Shown: one piece after another, positions 12,191 through 23,474 of the stretch
Position numbering within the stretch: position 1 is the stretch's first letter
Layout of the letters: every line of letters begins with the position of its first letter
NCBI GenBank assembly: GCA_027943335.1
Contig: BSBK01003248.1
Coordinates: 1,922,501 to 1,986,500 of the forward strand
DNA: 64,000 nucleotides
Direction: 5' to 3'
Origin: Chamaecyparis obtusa
Taxonomy: Eukaryota; Streptophyta; Pinopsida; Cupressales; Cupressaceae
Translations under genes and position numbers: made by a program
Notes under the pieces: generated by a model
Told to the model about the DNA's origin: nothing
The model's database searches: none
The model's input: the letters and a program-made list of their open reading frames with translations, nothing else

Positions 12191-13400
12191 ACTTGATGAA
12201 TATATCTCACACTTAACACAAAAGATGTACTTTGATGGTTTATTTATACAACAAGGTGTTGATGTTGATATTTTGTTCATATCTCTAAGGTTGCAAACTT
12301 TCTAAGGAATATAAGACAATATTTTCCTGCACAAACAATATGGATGAAAATGAAAGGTTCACTAATGAACTCAAGTTGGCTATTACACGGACAATCAAAT
12401 AACTTCATGTCCAAGGTGACTCTCAGCTAATAATCAACCAAGTTTTTTATTAAGGTAAATATAGGTTTTGCAGGGGATCTAAAACCCTTTACATGCTATG
12501 AAAATATAGGAACATAGTGAAAAATCATAAAAACAACTACTACCACAAGAAATAGGTAGAACCAAAGATAGGCCTTAACAAAGATATAATAGTCAAAAGG
12601 ATCCAACAATCAAAAAAGAAAGTACAACTTCCAGCAAAAAAACCAATAAATAGAACAGAAAAAGAAACAACCAGCAATAATAGTCAATCCATCATATTTA
12701 AGAACTTCTCAGAAGTGGCCTCCAATAGGGTCTGGATCTTTTGAATTGAATCTTTCAGGTTGACCATCTCCTTAGGCAGAGTCACCTTCCTCTTCTTATT
12801 GCTTTCTCTGGTTGTAGTACCAGGGTTAGAAACCTAACCATCCAACTTAAGTGGCTCATCATCCACCAAAATAGAATTCTTTTCCATGTAGTTTCCCTCC
12901 ACTAGAGAATAAAGAGCATTGAGATTCATAACGGTTGTTTTCATACCTTCATTAATATGGAAAAGAATCTTTTTGAGCATAATTTCAATGTTTTTTATTC
13001 TACTGTAAATGGGAGACAACTTCTCATTAGTGATGCTCAAAATCTCTTCCTGCATGCTCAATTTTTTCTCTCCTCAATCAAAAAACCTTTTCCTTTACTA
13101 TTATCCATAACCATATCATTCCTCAAATTATCAACAATCTCCTCCAGGATATCATATTTTGCATCCAAAGCTTTGTGCTTGATGCTCAACTCATTAAATT
13201 CATGGAAAGCCTATTTATCCAAGTTCAATACCAGGACTGCTCTTCTCCTATCTGCATTGAGAACATCAAACCAAGTTACTGATGAATATCAAACCAAAAA
13301 TAGGAAAATACTTCTATACAAATGTTTGGTTGATAACTTGAATAAATACTATTTATTCATAACTTTCTAGCAGTTACTACATGTAGAATACAAAACAACG
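12191..13400 (+). pseudogene. pol: E1 second (archaeal-type) RNase H remnant, interrupted
   Basis: KMYFDGLFIQQGVDVDILFIS and, after the interruption, DEYQTKNRKILLYKCLVDNLNKYYLFITF align with the second RNase H of E2 (39106-39393: GDSQLIINQVNGDYQTKDDKLMPYK). GDSQLIINQV is seen up to 12442, then an 822-bp insertion, and the domain resumes at 13276. A second RNase H after the canonical one is characteristic of plant Tat elements. The whole RT and first RNase H were deleted upstream of it. Confidence 0.7.
12443..13264 (-). mobile_element. Retro-inserted 0.8 kb segment with A-tail and target duplication (unclassified)
   Basis: Splits the E1 RNase H remnant. It is flanked by AATCAACCAAG (12432-12442) and ATCAAACCAAG (13265-13275). 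Read on the minus strand its 3' end is TACCTTAATAAAAAA, a poly(A)-like tail, the signature of LINE-type retrotransposition. An internal minus-strand stretch (about 12834-13200) reads as helical coiled-coil-like protein (SMQEEILSITNEKLSPIYSRIKNIEIML), broken by stops. I do not recognise the family. It could be a 5'-truncated LINE, a SINE-like unit or a processed transcript. Confidence 0.55.
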
Positions 13401-13743
13401 GTTACCATGGTTACCTTAGCCTTCATGCTACAACTTGAAGAACATCAATTTCACTATGACTTCCTAGCGGAAGAACTCTCCTTTCCTGCCTATAACTCAC
13501 TTGATCTCTAGATCATTTGTACCATCGTTACCTCCAATACCTCCTGCTACTCTCAGATCTATCATAACTTCCCAAGAAGTGCATCTCAGTATCTACTCAT
13601 CACTAATGACTTGTTTAAGAGAAATCTAGACAGTACTCTCCCTAGGTGTTTAGAACTTGAGGAATCTAACTGAGCATTAAGAAATTTTTATGAGGGTATT
13701 TGTAGATCTCACTTGAATTGTTTTTCCCTAGCTTCAAAACTCT
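13401..13743 (+). pseudogene. pol: E1 region between second RNase H and integrase
   Basis: MLQLEEHQFHYDFLAEELSFPAY is followed by the start of the integrase zinc-binding region, ending in LASKLL at 13743. E2 shows the homologous MLQLEEHRFLYDFLVEELPFPA and LARKLLRVGYYWP at 39445-39840. Continuity is broken by the CACTA insertion: the next E1 bases, at 59916, read on as KVGYFW. Several stops are present. Confidence 0.7.
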
Positions 13744-13746
13744 TGA

Positions 13747-13771
13747 CACTACTACATTTGGGGCCAAATTT
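13747..13771 (+). repeat. CACTA left terminal inverted repeat
   Basis: 25 bases starting CACTACTACATTTGG, followed at once by subterminal motifs TTCTGACGGG, CTGATGG and ACCATCAGA. It pairs with 59888-59912 with two mismatches (positions 6 and 15). Confidence 0.88.
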
Positions 13772-14440
13772 TTACAAAAACTTCTGACGGGTTTTTATTA
13801 TTTTTATGAATTTGGTGTTTTTTATAATAGGCCCTGATGGTGTCAGTATTCTGATGGGTTTTAAATTGACCATCAGAATTTTGACAGGTTCGGGGCATAG
13901 ATGAAAAAAAAAGTGAAATGCCCAAATCATTTTAACATCGATTGCAAAGAAAAGGAGTGGGAGAAAATGAGCAGGTGAAAGCTGAATGAGCGGGTGAAAG
14001 CTAAGCGTGAGAGAAGGTATGTGATTTCTTCATCTTTGATTGGTATCTTTGATGGGCAATGTCTTTTGAGCCTCTGGCATCATATTCAACCGCAAATTTC
14101 AAATGCATTGCATTTTATTTGATCATGAATGCTTTCTAAAATGACCACATTCTACTGGTGTCGTGCCCTAGCCCATGCTTTATGTCTATTATTTGATGTT
14201 ATTGGTTCTTGTGCTCAAGGATATCGATTCACTATTTTGAAGTGTTTGGATTCATGTTTGTTGATATTACTGGCACATTTAATGATGCCATTATATATTG
14301 CTAAGATGCTCATTGAAATGACCGCATTCTACTAGTGTCGTGCCCTAGCCTGTGCTTTAACTCCATTATTTGATGTTATTGGTGCTTGTGCTCAAGGATA
14401 TCAATTTTTTTGAAATGTTGACTATGGTTATTAAATGGAC
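13772..14440. repeat. CACTA left subterminal region with an approximately 180-bp direct repeat
   Basis: Contains several TCTGAC/GTCAG-type motifs at 13785-13890, then two copies of a unit with GTGTCGTGCCCTAGCC and GTGCTCAAGGATATC (about 14128-14250 and 14308-14420). A third, inverted copy of that unit lies at about 25185-25275. Short open frames here are not conserved, so I do not regard it as coding. Confidence 0.65.
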
Positions 14441-14935
14441 ATCCCATGAGCTTCTAGCTAGGTACCATTTGTATTGATAGCTTACGACATCAAATGTATT
14501 GTATCATTGATACTTGAGACTTTGTTAAAAGGAAATAGGACAAAGAATGATTTTGATTTATTTTCTCTATTTTGATCCCTAAGTGGCTTACAAGCCTAAA
14601 GAAGTATATGCAGATTTACTGATGTAGTTGTAGGATACATAGCAGCCGATAATTCACAAGAAATCCATGCATCCAATTTGAATAGAAACTAATACAAAGA
14701 AATAGGGTCCTCCAATGGCCTAATCATCTAGACCTTGACTATCCCCTCAACTAGTGACCCTTCAAAACTAGGTTATCATGTAATCAGTGAGTGATCCTTC
14801 ATTCTCCTGGTCTGCCCTATATCCAAACATATTGGAAATACACAATACAATGATAACAAGTCTTTCACAATCCCCCTTCCCTCAAGGAACACTATCAACC
14901 ATCCCTATATAGCTCTCTACTATCACTCCATCCTA
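14441..14935. other. CACTA interior or LINE 3' side, nothing recognised
   Basis: AT-rich sequence without a sustained frame. The LINE coding similarity fades near 14930, so the exact LINE 3' end is not visible. No poly(T), as expected for a reverse LINE tail, is evident. Confidence 0.3.
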
Positions 14936-15545
14936 TGATGACCATAGTGATGAGTAAAATTCTACCACTTTCTTATTGATTGCATCTAATTCCATAACTT
15001 GCTGACCAAATTCATTCTTTATTGAAGCTATTCTATTAATTAATGGTCTTTCCTTGAATGAACTATGGATTAACATTGTATTCCAATCCTCATCTTTCAA
15101 CCAATTCTCTCTAGATTTTTAGCGTCAATATATTTCTTCTCTAGCTAGAATTTCCTCATATTGTTGTTACAAGTCCTTTTCAGTTAAGAAATCAATTTTA
15201 TCCATACCTTCTTGAATCACCTTATTTTTAAAACCTCTAGCTACTCGTCCAATGTTTTTTTCCACAAATATATCCTTGAAATGAATTTGGTTCCAACACT
15301 TCCGCTTATTCTTGATATACTATAATTTTTTGAACAATTGAAACCCCATATTTCCTTAAATAACAAGTACAATCTTCCAATGGTTTGCCACCATTTTCCA
15401 GAATCATTCTTCTCTTAGCCACATTTTATCCATCTTCAAAGAGCATCAAATCGGTACCAAATCCTTCTACAAAAATAAAGCATCTCGAAAGTGATTCGAC
15501 CTAGTCATGGAAAGTATTTTTGCCTCAAAGATCAAGGGGAGGGAT
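14936..15545 (-). pseudogene. LINE ORF2 fragment (region between endonuclease and RT)
   Basis: On the minus strand, KSRENWLKDEDWNTMLIHSSFKERPLINRIASIKNEFGQQV is the typical plant LINE pre-RT segment (known form: a W-L-K-x-G-D-x-N-T-K-F-F-H motif), and VVEFYSSL ends it. No RT palm motif follows, so the 3' half is missing. The other half of this LINE is at 23475-24650, on the far side of Copia-1. Many stops. Confidence 0.7.
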
Positions 15546-16841
15546 TGTTGGAGATTTTCCAGCAAGCCAGATTGATGACTGTATGTGTTTCATCGATGAA
15601 AACATATGGTAAGTAGCATTTGTGGAAGCTTGATGGAGAGAGATTTTAGCATATGTTGCATGGATATGTTATCAGCTTTATATTTTGGATGTAGAGGTTG
15701 ATTATGAGTACAGACAGTTGTGTAGTAGTTTATGTCAGCAATGTTCTATACAGAGTTACAAACATAGATCAGTATGAGATTCACAATATAGTTATCAGGG
15801 AGCCTTGTGTGTTTATATGTATGTTGTAGACATATGTATGAATATATTTTCAGAGATGCAGATTCTGATATGTAGCAGAAGTTAATTTATGATGATTCAC
15901 AGTTAACAGTCACAGTTTCCTAAGTTTATCAAGAGGAGCTGACAGAGATTATATTGGTACAAAAGTTGCACCTATCATTTTGGTATGCGTTCTTGGAAAA
16001 GTATTTATTGGAGAGTTAATAATGTTTGGTTAAGAGCACATGACATAATTCAACATGAGGTGAAAGTATCAATTATTTTGGTAGAGCTGATAGTGTGAAG
16101 TAACGTGTTCACTCATATTGAGTTGGACAGGTCCCAGTTTGTGTTGTGTGCTTAGTAGAGCTGACAGAGATGTTATTGGAGAGTTTTATTGTTTCTCTAA
16201 TATGATTTCAAGATGGTTCTAATAGGCTGACCTAATTATATCATCTAGAGGAAAGATACTTATTGGCAGTCATTTGCAATTGCTAAGGATGGTTCAGAGT
16301 TGGAAGATAAAAGAAGAGTAGAGAGTGTGAAGTGTTGATCCATTAGAAGAAGGTCTATGTGACATAATAGAAAGTATATGCTATTTATTGGAATTGATCA
16401 AGACAACAGGTCTACGTGTAGTTCACCAAGATCTAGATATAGTGTGTATCTATTATTCAAAAGGTTGTAGCCTTCACCCCTTTGAGTAGTGAGCTCTAGG
16501 ATAGTGCATCCTCAGCCCTAATAGGGTTAATTGTAAAAGACTCCTAACAGGTTCCAACCCTTAACTAGGTCACTGTACTTATTGCATTGTAAAGATCAAC
16601 TCTTAACAGGGTTGTAAGATCTTCTAGCAGGGATCATTATACACTAGTGCAGTTTTAGTGGGTATCAATTCCCAACAGGATTTTTACCTATTTGGGTTTC
16701 CCTGTAACCAAAATTGTATTCATGTGCTATTGTGTATGTGCTTAATGGTCTTCTATACTTAATTGAATAAATAATTGAATCTTGTAGATAATTGATTCAC
16801 CTCTCCCCCCTCTTAGTTATCTCTTGGGACTATTCCTAACA
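15546..16841 (+). repeat. Copia-1 5' LTR (1296 bp)
   Basis: Starts TGTTGGAGAT and ends CCTAACA. The right LTR is the same but lacks about 290 bases near its end (equivalent to about 16505-16810 here). The section rich in CCTAACAGG-like words (about 16490-16700) is also recognisable, inverted, in the solo LTR at 20014-21132. Confidence 0.9.
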
Positions 16842-16843
16842 AT

Positions 16844-16855
16844 TGGTATCAGAGC
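16844..16855 (+). promoter_or_regulatory. Copia-1 primer-binding site
   Basis: TGGTATCAGAGC, complementary to the 3' end of plant initiator methionine tRNA (established for copia elements), starting two bases after the LTR. Confidence 0.93.
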
Positions 16856-16899
16856 CAAGTTCCTCAGAGAAAAATTTTAATAGCTTGAGGTTGATTAGA

Positions 16900-17885
16900 T
16901 GGAATTCTTTAGAAAAGAAAGTCCTAATTATGATGGAGAGAACTATCTAGATTGGATGAACAAAATGATGAAACATCTGAAGTGCATTTCCTTTGAGATT
17001 TTTGAAGTAGCTACCAAATAAGTTTAAATTCCCTCTCTAGCAGATCTTGCAAAAGATTATGCAACTTTGAAGAAAAAGGAGATGTTCACTTCAATTGCTA
17101 TTGCCAAGGAAGCCCTTATCAATGCCCTATCTGACAGTGAGTTTTCAGAGATCAAGAAAATGGACAAAGCCTATAAGACATGGAAGTATCTAGAAGACAT
17201 GTTTGAAGGAGATATTCAAGCCAAGAATGTGTGCAGAAAGACATGGAAAAAAAGATACAATACATTAGATATGTTACCTGATGAGAATGTTAGAGCCTAC
17301 AATCAAAGGATTAATGAAGTAGTTGTTGGAATCAGAAACAATTGTGGAGAAATTTTGGAAGAAGACATAATGGACAAATTGATGACTACCTTAACACCAT
17401 AATATGACAACAAGATATGCATCCTAGGTGAAACTATGCAGTACAAAAAAGACTTCAAAAGAGAAACCTTAATCGGAAAGCTTTCAGCCTTTGAGATATC
17501 AAGATTGAAGACAGAGCCTAAAAGTGAAACAACATTCAAAGCTTCAGTGCATGGTAAGAAATCTTTGAACACCTCTGGTAATTTTGATGATGAAGATGAT
17601 GATAGAAAACTAGATGATTTCATTTCTATGATTGCTAAGAAGGAAAGAAAAGGAAAAGGGAAATATGAAGGAAAGTTACCATTCAAATGCTTTTCATGTA
17701 ATAAGATTGGTCACTTTTCTTCTAAATGTACTACAAGAGTCAAAAAGTTCAAGAATAACTACAAGCCTAAGTATACAAAAGAATGTTACTATGCTGGTGA
17801 TGGAGTATTAGATGTTGAATCAGCTAAAGATAAAATTGGATTCATTGCCTTGAAAATGAAAAGAAAGAACAAGAATTGGCACTGA
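16900..17885 (+). pseudogene. gag: Copia-1 gag
   Basis: Structural protein of the particle. From about 16900 it reads FFRKESPNYDGENYLDWMNKMMKHLK, a copia gag start, then 17067-17402 and 17436-17885 in the same frame, with one stop between. The helical gag core (TWKYLEDMFEGD, RVRAYNQRINE-like segment) is followed by an acidic stretch and the zinc knuckle CFSCNKIGHFSSKC near 17690-17735. Stops near 17022 and 17401 disable it. Confidence 0.8.
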
Positions 17886-18530
17886 TTTCACAAGCTGACA
17901 TTAGGAGAGATTAGATCATTAACAGTGGTTGGTCATATCATATGATCAGAGACAAGGATAGATTTGTGCATCTGGATAGATACAAAGGTGGCATAGTTAG
18001 GTTTGAAGACAACACTCCTAAACCTATCTTAGGTAGAGGAACTATCACCTTGGATGGAAATAACAACACTGATGAAGTTCTTTATGTTGATGGTTTGTGG
18101 CATAACTTACTAAGTGTTGAACAGTTGCTTGACAAAGGATATTAGTTGGAATTCAAAGACAACAAGTGCATCATAAATAACAAAGAAGGAGAGATGATAG
18201 CATCTGGTTCAAAGACTAAAGGTAATGTTTTTCAGCTCAATCCTAAAGAAAGTTGTTTTGTTGCTAAAATAGATGACAGTTGGTTATGGCACAAAAGACT
18301 ATGTCACATCAATTTTGAAAACATAGTGAAGATAAGAAATGTAAAGGTAGTAAGAGATCTTCCAAGCATAGAAAAGTCGGTTGATACAATATGCAGGGAA
18401 TGTGTAATGGGAAAGCATGTAAGGAATTCATTTAGGAGAAAGAACAATTCAGTAGAGAACAAGTTGGATCTAATACATATAGACTTATGTGGACCAACTC
18501 AAACAAAATCATACTATGGTGAAAGGTAAT
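17886..18530 (+). pseudogene. pol: Copia-1 protease and pre-integrase region
   Basis: INSGWSYHMIRDKDRFV occupies the position of the DSGAS-H-M protease site; the aspartate is replaced by Asn. Then VDGLWHNLLSVEQLLDKGY and the pre-integrase motif SWLWHKRLCHINFENI, with CRECVMGKHVRNSF completing the zinc site. It ends at the integrase start, DLIHIDLCGPTQ. One stop falls between 18145 and 18146. Confidence 0.78.
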
Positions 18531-19277
18531 TTATTTTGTTTGTTGATGATTATACTAGAATGATGTGGGTTGCTTTCTTAAAAGACAAATTAGAAGCCAT
18601 TGAAAAGTTCAAAATATTCAAAGCTAAGGTTGAAAATGAGTCTAGATTGAAGATTAAATGTCTAAGATCAAATAGAGGAGGAGAATTCACCTCTAATAGA
18701 TTTTGAGTACTACAAAGAACATGGGATAAAGAGATAGTTAAGTGCACCTAGAACCCCTCAGCATAATGGAATAGTAGAAAGGAGGAATAGGATCATTCTT
18801 GACACAGTGCACACTATCATGATTGAAGGAAAGGTGGCACACACCTATTGGAGAGATGCGGTCAATATTGCAGTCTATACAATAAATAGAATTCAATTAA
18901 GGCTAGGCGTAGACAAGACTCCTTATGAGCTATGGTTTCGTAATGTACCTACAGTGAAATACTTTAGAATCTTTGGAAGCAAGTTCTACATCAAGAGATA
19001 TGAAGCGATAGGTAATTTTGATGCAAGAAGTGATAAAGGTATTTTTCTTGGTTACTCTACTAAAAGAAAATCATATAGATGTTTTAATCTGAGATTGAAG
19101 AAGATCATTGAAAGTGCTCATGTAAAGATTAATGAGAAGTTTATGATTCAAGAGAGATACCATGATTATGCACCTATGATTGAAGAAGAACCTAGACCTA
19201 CAAGTAGTGAAGCAGTTGTTGAAGAAATATTTGACAGCATAGATGTTTTATTCAATGACCCTAAAACAAGTGAATAA
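18531..19277 (+). pseudogene. pol: Copia-1 integrase core
   Basis: FVDDYTRMMWVAFLKDK and CLRSNRGGEFTSNRF, then, after a frameshift near 18705, QHNGIVERRNR and YWRDAVNIAVYTINR. Of the catalytic triad, the first Asp (HIDLCGP) and the Glu are present, but the second Asp is Asn (RSNRGGEF). Integrase would insert the cDNA into the chromosome; this copy could not. Confidence 0.8.
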
Positions 19278-22100
19278 GAAACACAAAAGGAAAATGAGAA
19301 AATCACACCTAATGTTCCTAAATTTACATCTAGATATCATTAAAAGGAATACATCATTGGAGATCAGAGTAGAAAATTCATGACAAGATCAAAAGTAAAG
19401 ATTTCCACAACAAATGAATAGGTATGTTTGTTATCACAGATTGAACCCTTAAGTGTTGAAGATGCATGTAATGATTCATATTGGCATGAAGCAATGAAAG
19501 AAGAGCTAGATTAGATAATTAAGAATGACACATGGTAATTGGTCCCTAGGCCTAGTGATAAGAATGTAACAGGAACTAAATGGATATTCATAAATAAGAT
19601 GAATGAAGATGGAATAGCGGTAAGAAAAAAAGAAAGACTAGTATGTAAAGGATATGCGCAAAGAAAAGGAATTCATTATTCAGATACATTTTCCCCTATA
19701 AATAGATTGGAAGCCATAAGGTTATTTCTAGCTTATGCTAAATTCAAGAACTTTAAGGTATACTAGATGGATGTTAAGTCAGCATTCCTGAATGGAGAGT
19801 TGAAGGAAGAAGTATACATTCAGTAGCCAGAAGGATTTACTTTATCAGACAAACTTGATATGGTATACAGATTGAAGAAAGCCCTCTATGGACTTAAGCA
19901 AGCCCCTAGAGCATGGTATGAAAGACTTTATGGCTACTTAACTAAGATTAGATTCAAGAAAGGAGCAGAAAATTGTAAATTATTCATAAGATAGACATTT
20001 GATGGGCTATGTTTGTTAGGAATGGGAACACTAAGAGGGGGGGGGGTGAATCAATGTTCAATGTATTTTAACTTTTCACTTTAATCTTTACACTAAACTT
20101 TAAATGCTTAGGTACTAAATTAAAAATTCACATAAACATGAAACATGAAATCAACACATGACACCAATATGGTTACGGGGAAACCCAAATAGGTAAAAAC
20201 CTCGGTGGGACTTGATACCCACTAATATTCTACACTAGTGTTTAATGATCCTTGTTAGAAGATCCTTTACCCTGTTAGGAGTAGCTTTACAATGCTTTAA
20301 GTATAGTAGACCTTGTTAAGGGTCGGACCTTGTTAGGAGTCTTTTACAATAATCCCTATTAGGGGAGTGGACTCACTATCCTAGAGCTCACTGCTCAAAT
20401 GGTGAAGGCTACAACCTTCTGATCTCAGCTACACATTATATCTACCAGGTGAACTGTCACTATGACACTGCTTGTCAAATCAGTTCATTTAGTGTGCTGA
20501 TGCTTTGACCTCTAGAAAAGCTCTAATACATCTTATGCTATCTTCACATACCTCTACTCTACTTATCACAATTCTATATCAACTTCCATACCAAATACAA
20601 TGGGCACATCTTATATTTATACGCTCATACAAAATAATCAATTAGGTCAGCCCTATAACTAATTACAAACAACACTTCCAAATGAATTGGCTTAAGCATG
20701 CTTATAATTAAATAGATAAACATGTTAGAAACCTAAATACAATGGGTGCATAGCATTTACAACATTATATTATAACCGCAAACCAAAATACTAACTATCG
20801 GCTCCATGCTCTGTTCTTCACTGGCATACACTGGCTGTGCAACTTCAACTGACTGTAACTTTCACATCCTTGCATATCTGAATATGCACTCATAGACTAA
20901 GCATGAATATAGTCTAACCAACTTAACTTCCAGGGTGCATACCATAATTCATCTATACACACGTGCGCTGATGCTATGAGCTATAGGAACTCTGTACACT
21001 GTCCAATCTTCAACACAACTAAATTCTAATCTTCTCATCAGGTCTGCTGACTCCAAACTACTATATGACTTTGTTGCCATAATGACAACACTATATCAAG
21101 TCATATACCTTAGTATAGCCAACTTTCCAATAATGTTTAGTTGCCATATTTGTTGATGACATTATCTTTGGTGGTAATGGAAAGCTCAGTGCTGAATTTG
21201 CTAAGGAGATGTAGAATGAATTTGAGATGAGCATGATTGGACCTATAAAATACTTCTTGGGATTGAATGTGTAGTAGACAGACAAGGGAATATTCATAAA
21301 TTAGACCAAGTATGTGAAAGAGATCTTGAAGAAATTCAAGATGGATGATTGCAAGCCAGTAAGTACTCCTATGATAACTGGATGAAAACTTTCAAGGGAA
21401 GATGATTCACCAGCAGTAGACATAACCTTGTATAAATCTATGATTGGTAAACTTATATATCTTACTCAAACCAGACCAGACATTTCCAATGAAGTTGGTA
21501 TTGTTTAAAGATTTGCAGTAGAACCTAAACAAAGTTATCTCATGGTAGTAAAAATAATATTTAGATATTTGAATAGAACCTTAGACTATGGCTTATGGTA
21601 TCCTAATTTAGAGAATGTAAAGCTTCATGTATATATAGATGTAGATTGGGCAAGATGCATGGATGATAGAAAGAGTACCTCTAGAGGAGTTTTATTCCTT
21701 GGAGATAAAATCGTTACTTGGACAAGTAAAAATAAAAATTGTATCTCTCGGTCAATAGCAGAAGTAGAGTATGTAGTTGTAGCATTAAATTATTCTACAA
21801 TTATGTGGATCAAGAACATGATAAAATATTGTGGTATTCAGATTGACTACCCTATTTTTATTCACTATGATAACACTAGCACTATCAATATATCAAAGAA
21901 CCCTGTGATGCATGCAAAGACAAAACATATTGAGATAAAATATCACTTCCTAAGAGAGAAAGTAGTAGAGAAAGAATTAATGGTGGACTATGTGAGCACA
22001 AAAGATTAGGTAGCAGACATATTCATAAAGCCTTTATGTAAGGATACTTTTGAGTATCTCATGGAGAAGCTGGGAGTAATTCCCTTCCCTGAATCTGATT
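19278..22100 (+). pseudogene. pol: Copia-1 reverse transcriptase and RNase H, split by a solo LTR
   Basis: RT begins with DSYWHEAMKEEL and [13 protein letters not shown], continues with VKSAFLNGELKEEVYI and ALYGLKQAPRAWYE, is interrupted at 20014-21132, and resumes with AIFVDDIIFGG (the YVDD-type catalytic pair, about 21148). RNase H is at 21542-22009, with VDWARCMDDRKSTS, SRSIAEVEYV and KTKHIEIKYHFLRE. About ten in-frame stops. Removing the inserted LTR and one TSD copy leaves the RT frame continuous, so the insertion was precise. Confidence 0.85.
20014..21132 (-). mobile_element. Solo LTR related to Copia-1, reverse orientation
   Basis: Begins TGTTAGGAATGGG and ends CCAATA, flanked by ATGTT (20009-20013, 21133-21137). 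Its sequence is the reverse complement of the Copia-1 LTR type: AAGAGGGGGG...TGAATCA at the left, and GGGGAAACCCAAATAGG, GATACCCACTAATA and CTCACTGCTCAAATGG later, each matching Copia-1 LTR blocks in reverse. Nothing internal remains, so it arose by LTR-LTR recombination. Confidence 0.85.
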
Positions 22101-22465
22101 AGAGATAGCAGGAGTGCATTAGTCCTCAATGACTGATGAAAGATTGACTACTCTACCTTAGGAGTAGTACCGATGCTTAATGGTTTTGGCTCCCTTTTCC
22201 ATTGATGTCAAAGGGGGAGTAGTATATAGTCATGAAAAACATAAAAAGAAGGAATATATAGTAATAAAAAACAAGTACAAAGGGAGAGTAAAAATGCAGT
22301 CATGGGAAGCAGTACAGTTGAGGAAATGGAGAATATTAAAGAATATTGCAGCACGTGGAGGATACTTCCTTGGGGGATTTTTTTTGAGGAAATGGAGAAT
22401 GTTATAAAATAATTGTACATTTGGATTGGTGGTGTTTTTTCATTCCATATGTTTCCATCAATGCC

Positions 22466-22476
22466 AAAGGGGGAGA
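22466..22476 (+). promoter_or_regulatory. Copia-1 polypurine tract
   Basis: AAAGGGGGAGA immediately before the 3' LTR (TTGTTGGAGAT). Primer for plus-strand DNA synthesis in this family. Confidence 0.85.
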
Positions 22477-22477
22477 T

Positions 22478-23474
22478 TGTTGGAGATTTGCCAACAAGCC
22501 AGATTGTTGACTGTATGTTTGTCATTGATGACAACATATGGTAAGTAGCATGTGTGGAAGCCTGATGGAGAGATATTTTAGCATATGTTGCATGGATATG
22601 TTATCAGCATTATATCATGGATGCAGAGGTTGATTATGAGTACAGACAATTGTGTAGCAATTTATGTCAGCAATGTTCCTGACATAGTTATAGACAGAGA
22701 TCGATATGAGATTAACAGTACAGTTATCATGGAGCCTTGAACATTTATATGTATGTTGTATACATATTTATGAATCTATGTTCATGGATGCAGAGTCTGA
22801 TATGCAGTAGAAGTTAAGTTATGATGATTCACAGTTAATAGTCACAGTTTCTTGAGTTTATCTAGAGGAGCCGACATAGATTATATTGGTACAAAAGTTG
22901 TGCCTATCATTTTGGTATGTGAACTTGGAGAAGTGTTTATTGGAGAGTTAAGAATGTTTGGTTAAGAGTGCATGATGTAATTCAGCATGAGGTGAAAGTA
23001 TCAGTTATTTTGGTGGAGCAGATAGTGTGAAGTAACGTGTTTTCTCATATTGAGTTGGACAGGTCCCAGTTCGTGTTGCATGCTTAGCAGAGCTGATAGA
23101 GATGTTATTGGAGAGTTTTATTGTTTCTCTAATATTATTTCAAGATGGTTCTAATAGGCCAACTTTATTATATCATCTAGAGGAAAGACACTTATAGGTA
23201 GTCATTTGCGATTGCTAAGGATGGTTCAGAGTTGGAAGATAAGAGTAGAGAAGAGAGTGCAAAGTGTTGAGCCATCAAAAGAAGGTCTATGTGACATAAT
23301 AGAAAGTATATGCTATTCATTGAAACTGATCAAGACAATAGGTCTACATGCAGTTCACCAAGATCCAGATATAGTGTATATCTGTTATTCAGAAGGTTGT
23401 AGCCTTTACCCCTTTAAGCAATGAGCTCTTGGATAGTTCATCCTCTCAGTTATCTCTTGGGACTATTCCTAATA
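22478..23474 (+). repeat. Copia-1 3' LTR (997 bp, internal deletion)
   Basis: Aligned with 15546-16841 throughout except for a deletion of roughly 290 bases at about 23445. Terminal CA mutated to TA (CCTAATA). Followed by GGGAT. Confidence 0.88.

Larger units (their letters stand above)
15546..23474 (+). mobile_element. Copia-1: Ty1/copia retrotransposon inserted in a LINE
   Basis: LTRs at 15546-16841 and 22478-23474, a PBS TGGTATCAGAGC two bases after the 5' LTR, copia-order domains (gag, protease, integrase, RT, RNase H) and a PPT directly before the 3' LTR. TSD GGGAT on both sides (15541-15545, 23475-23479). Frameshifts, many stops and an inserted solo LTR show that it is inactive. Flanks on both sides are halves of one minus-strand LINE. 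Confidence 0.93.

Noticed and set aside
14129..14335. Open frame of 68 codons near the CACTA left end
   Set aside because: It spans a non-coding direct repeat; the second repeat copy does not preserve the frame.
16844..16855. tRNA-like sequence TGGTATCAGAGC (also at 56735 and 48470 on the minus strand)
   Set aside because: These are retroelement primer-binding sites complementary to the 3' end of initiator tRNA, not tRNA genes; no cloverleaf surrounds them.
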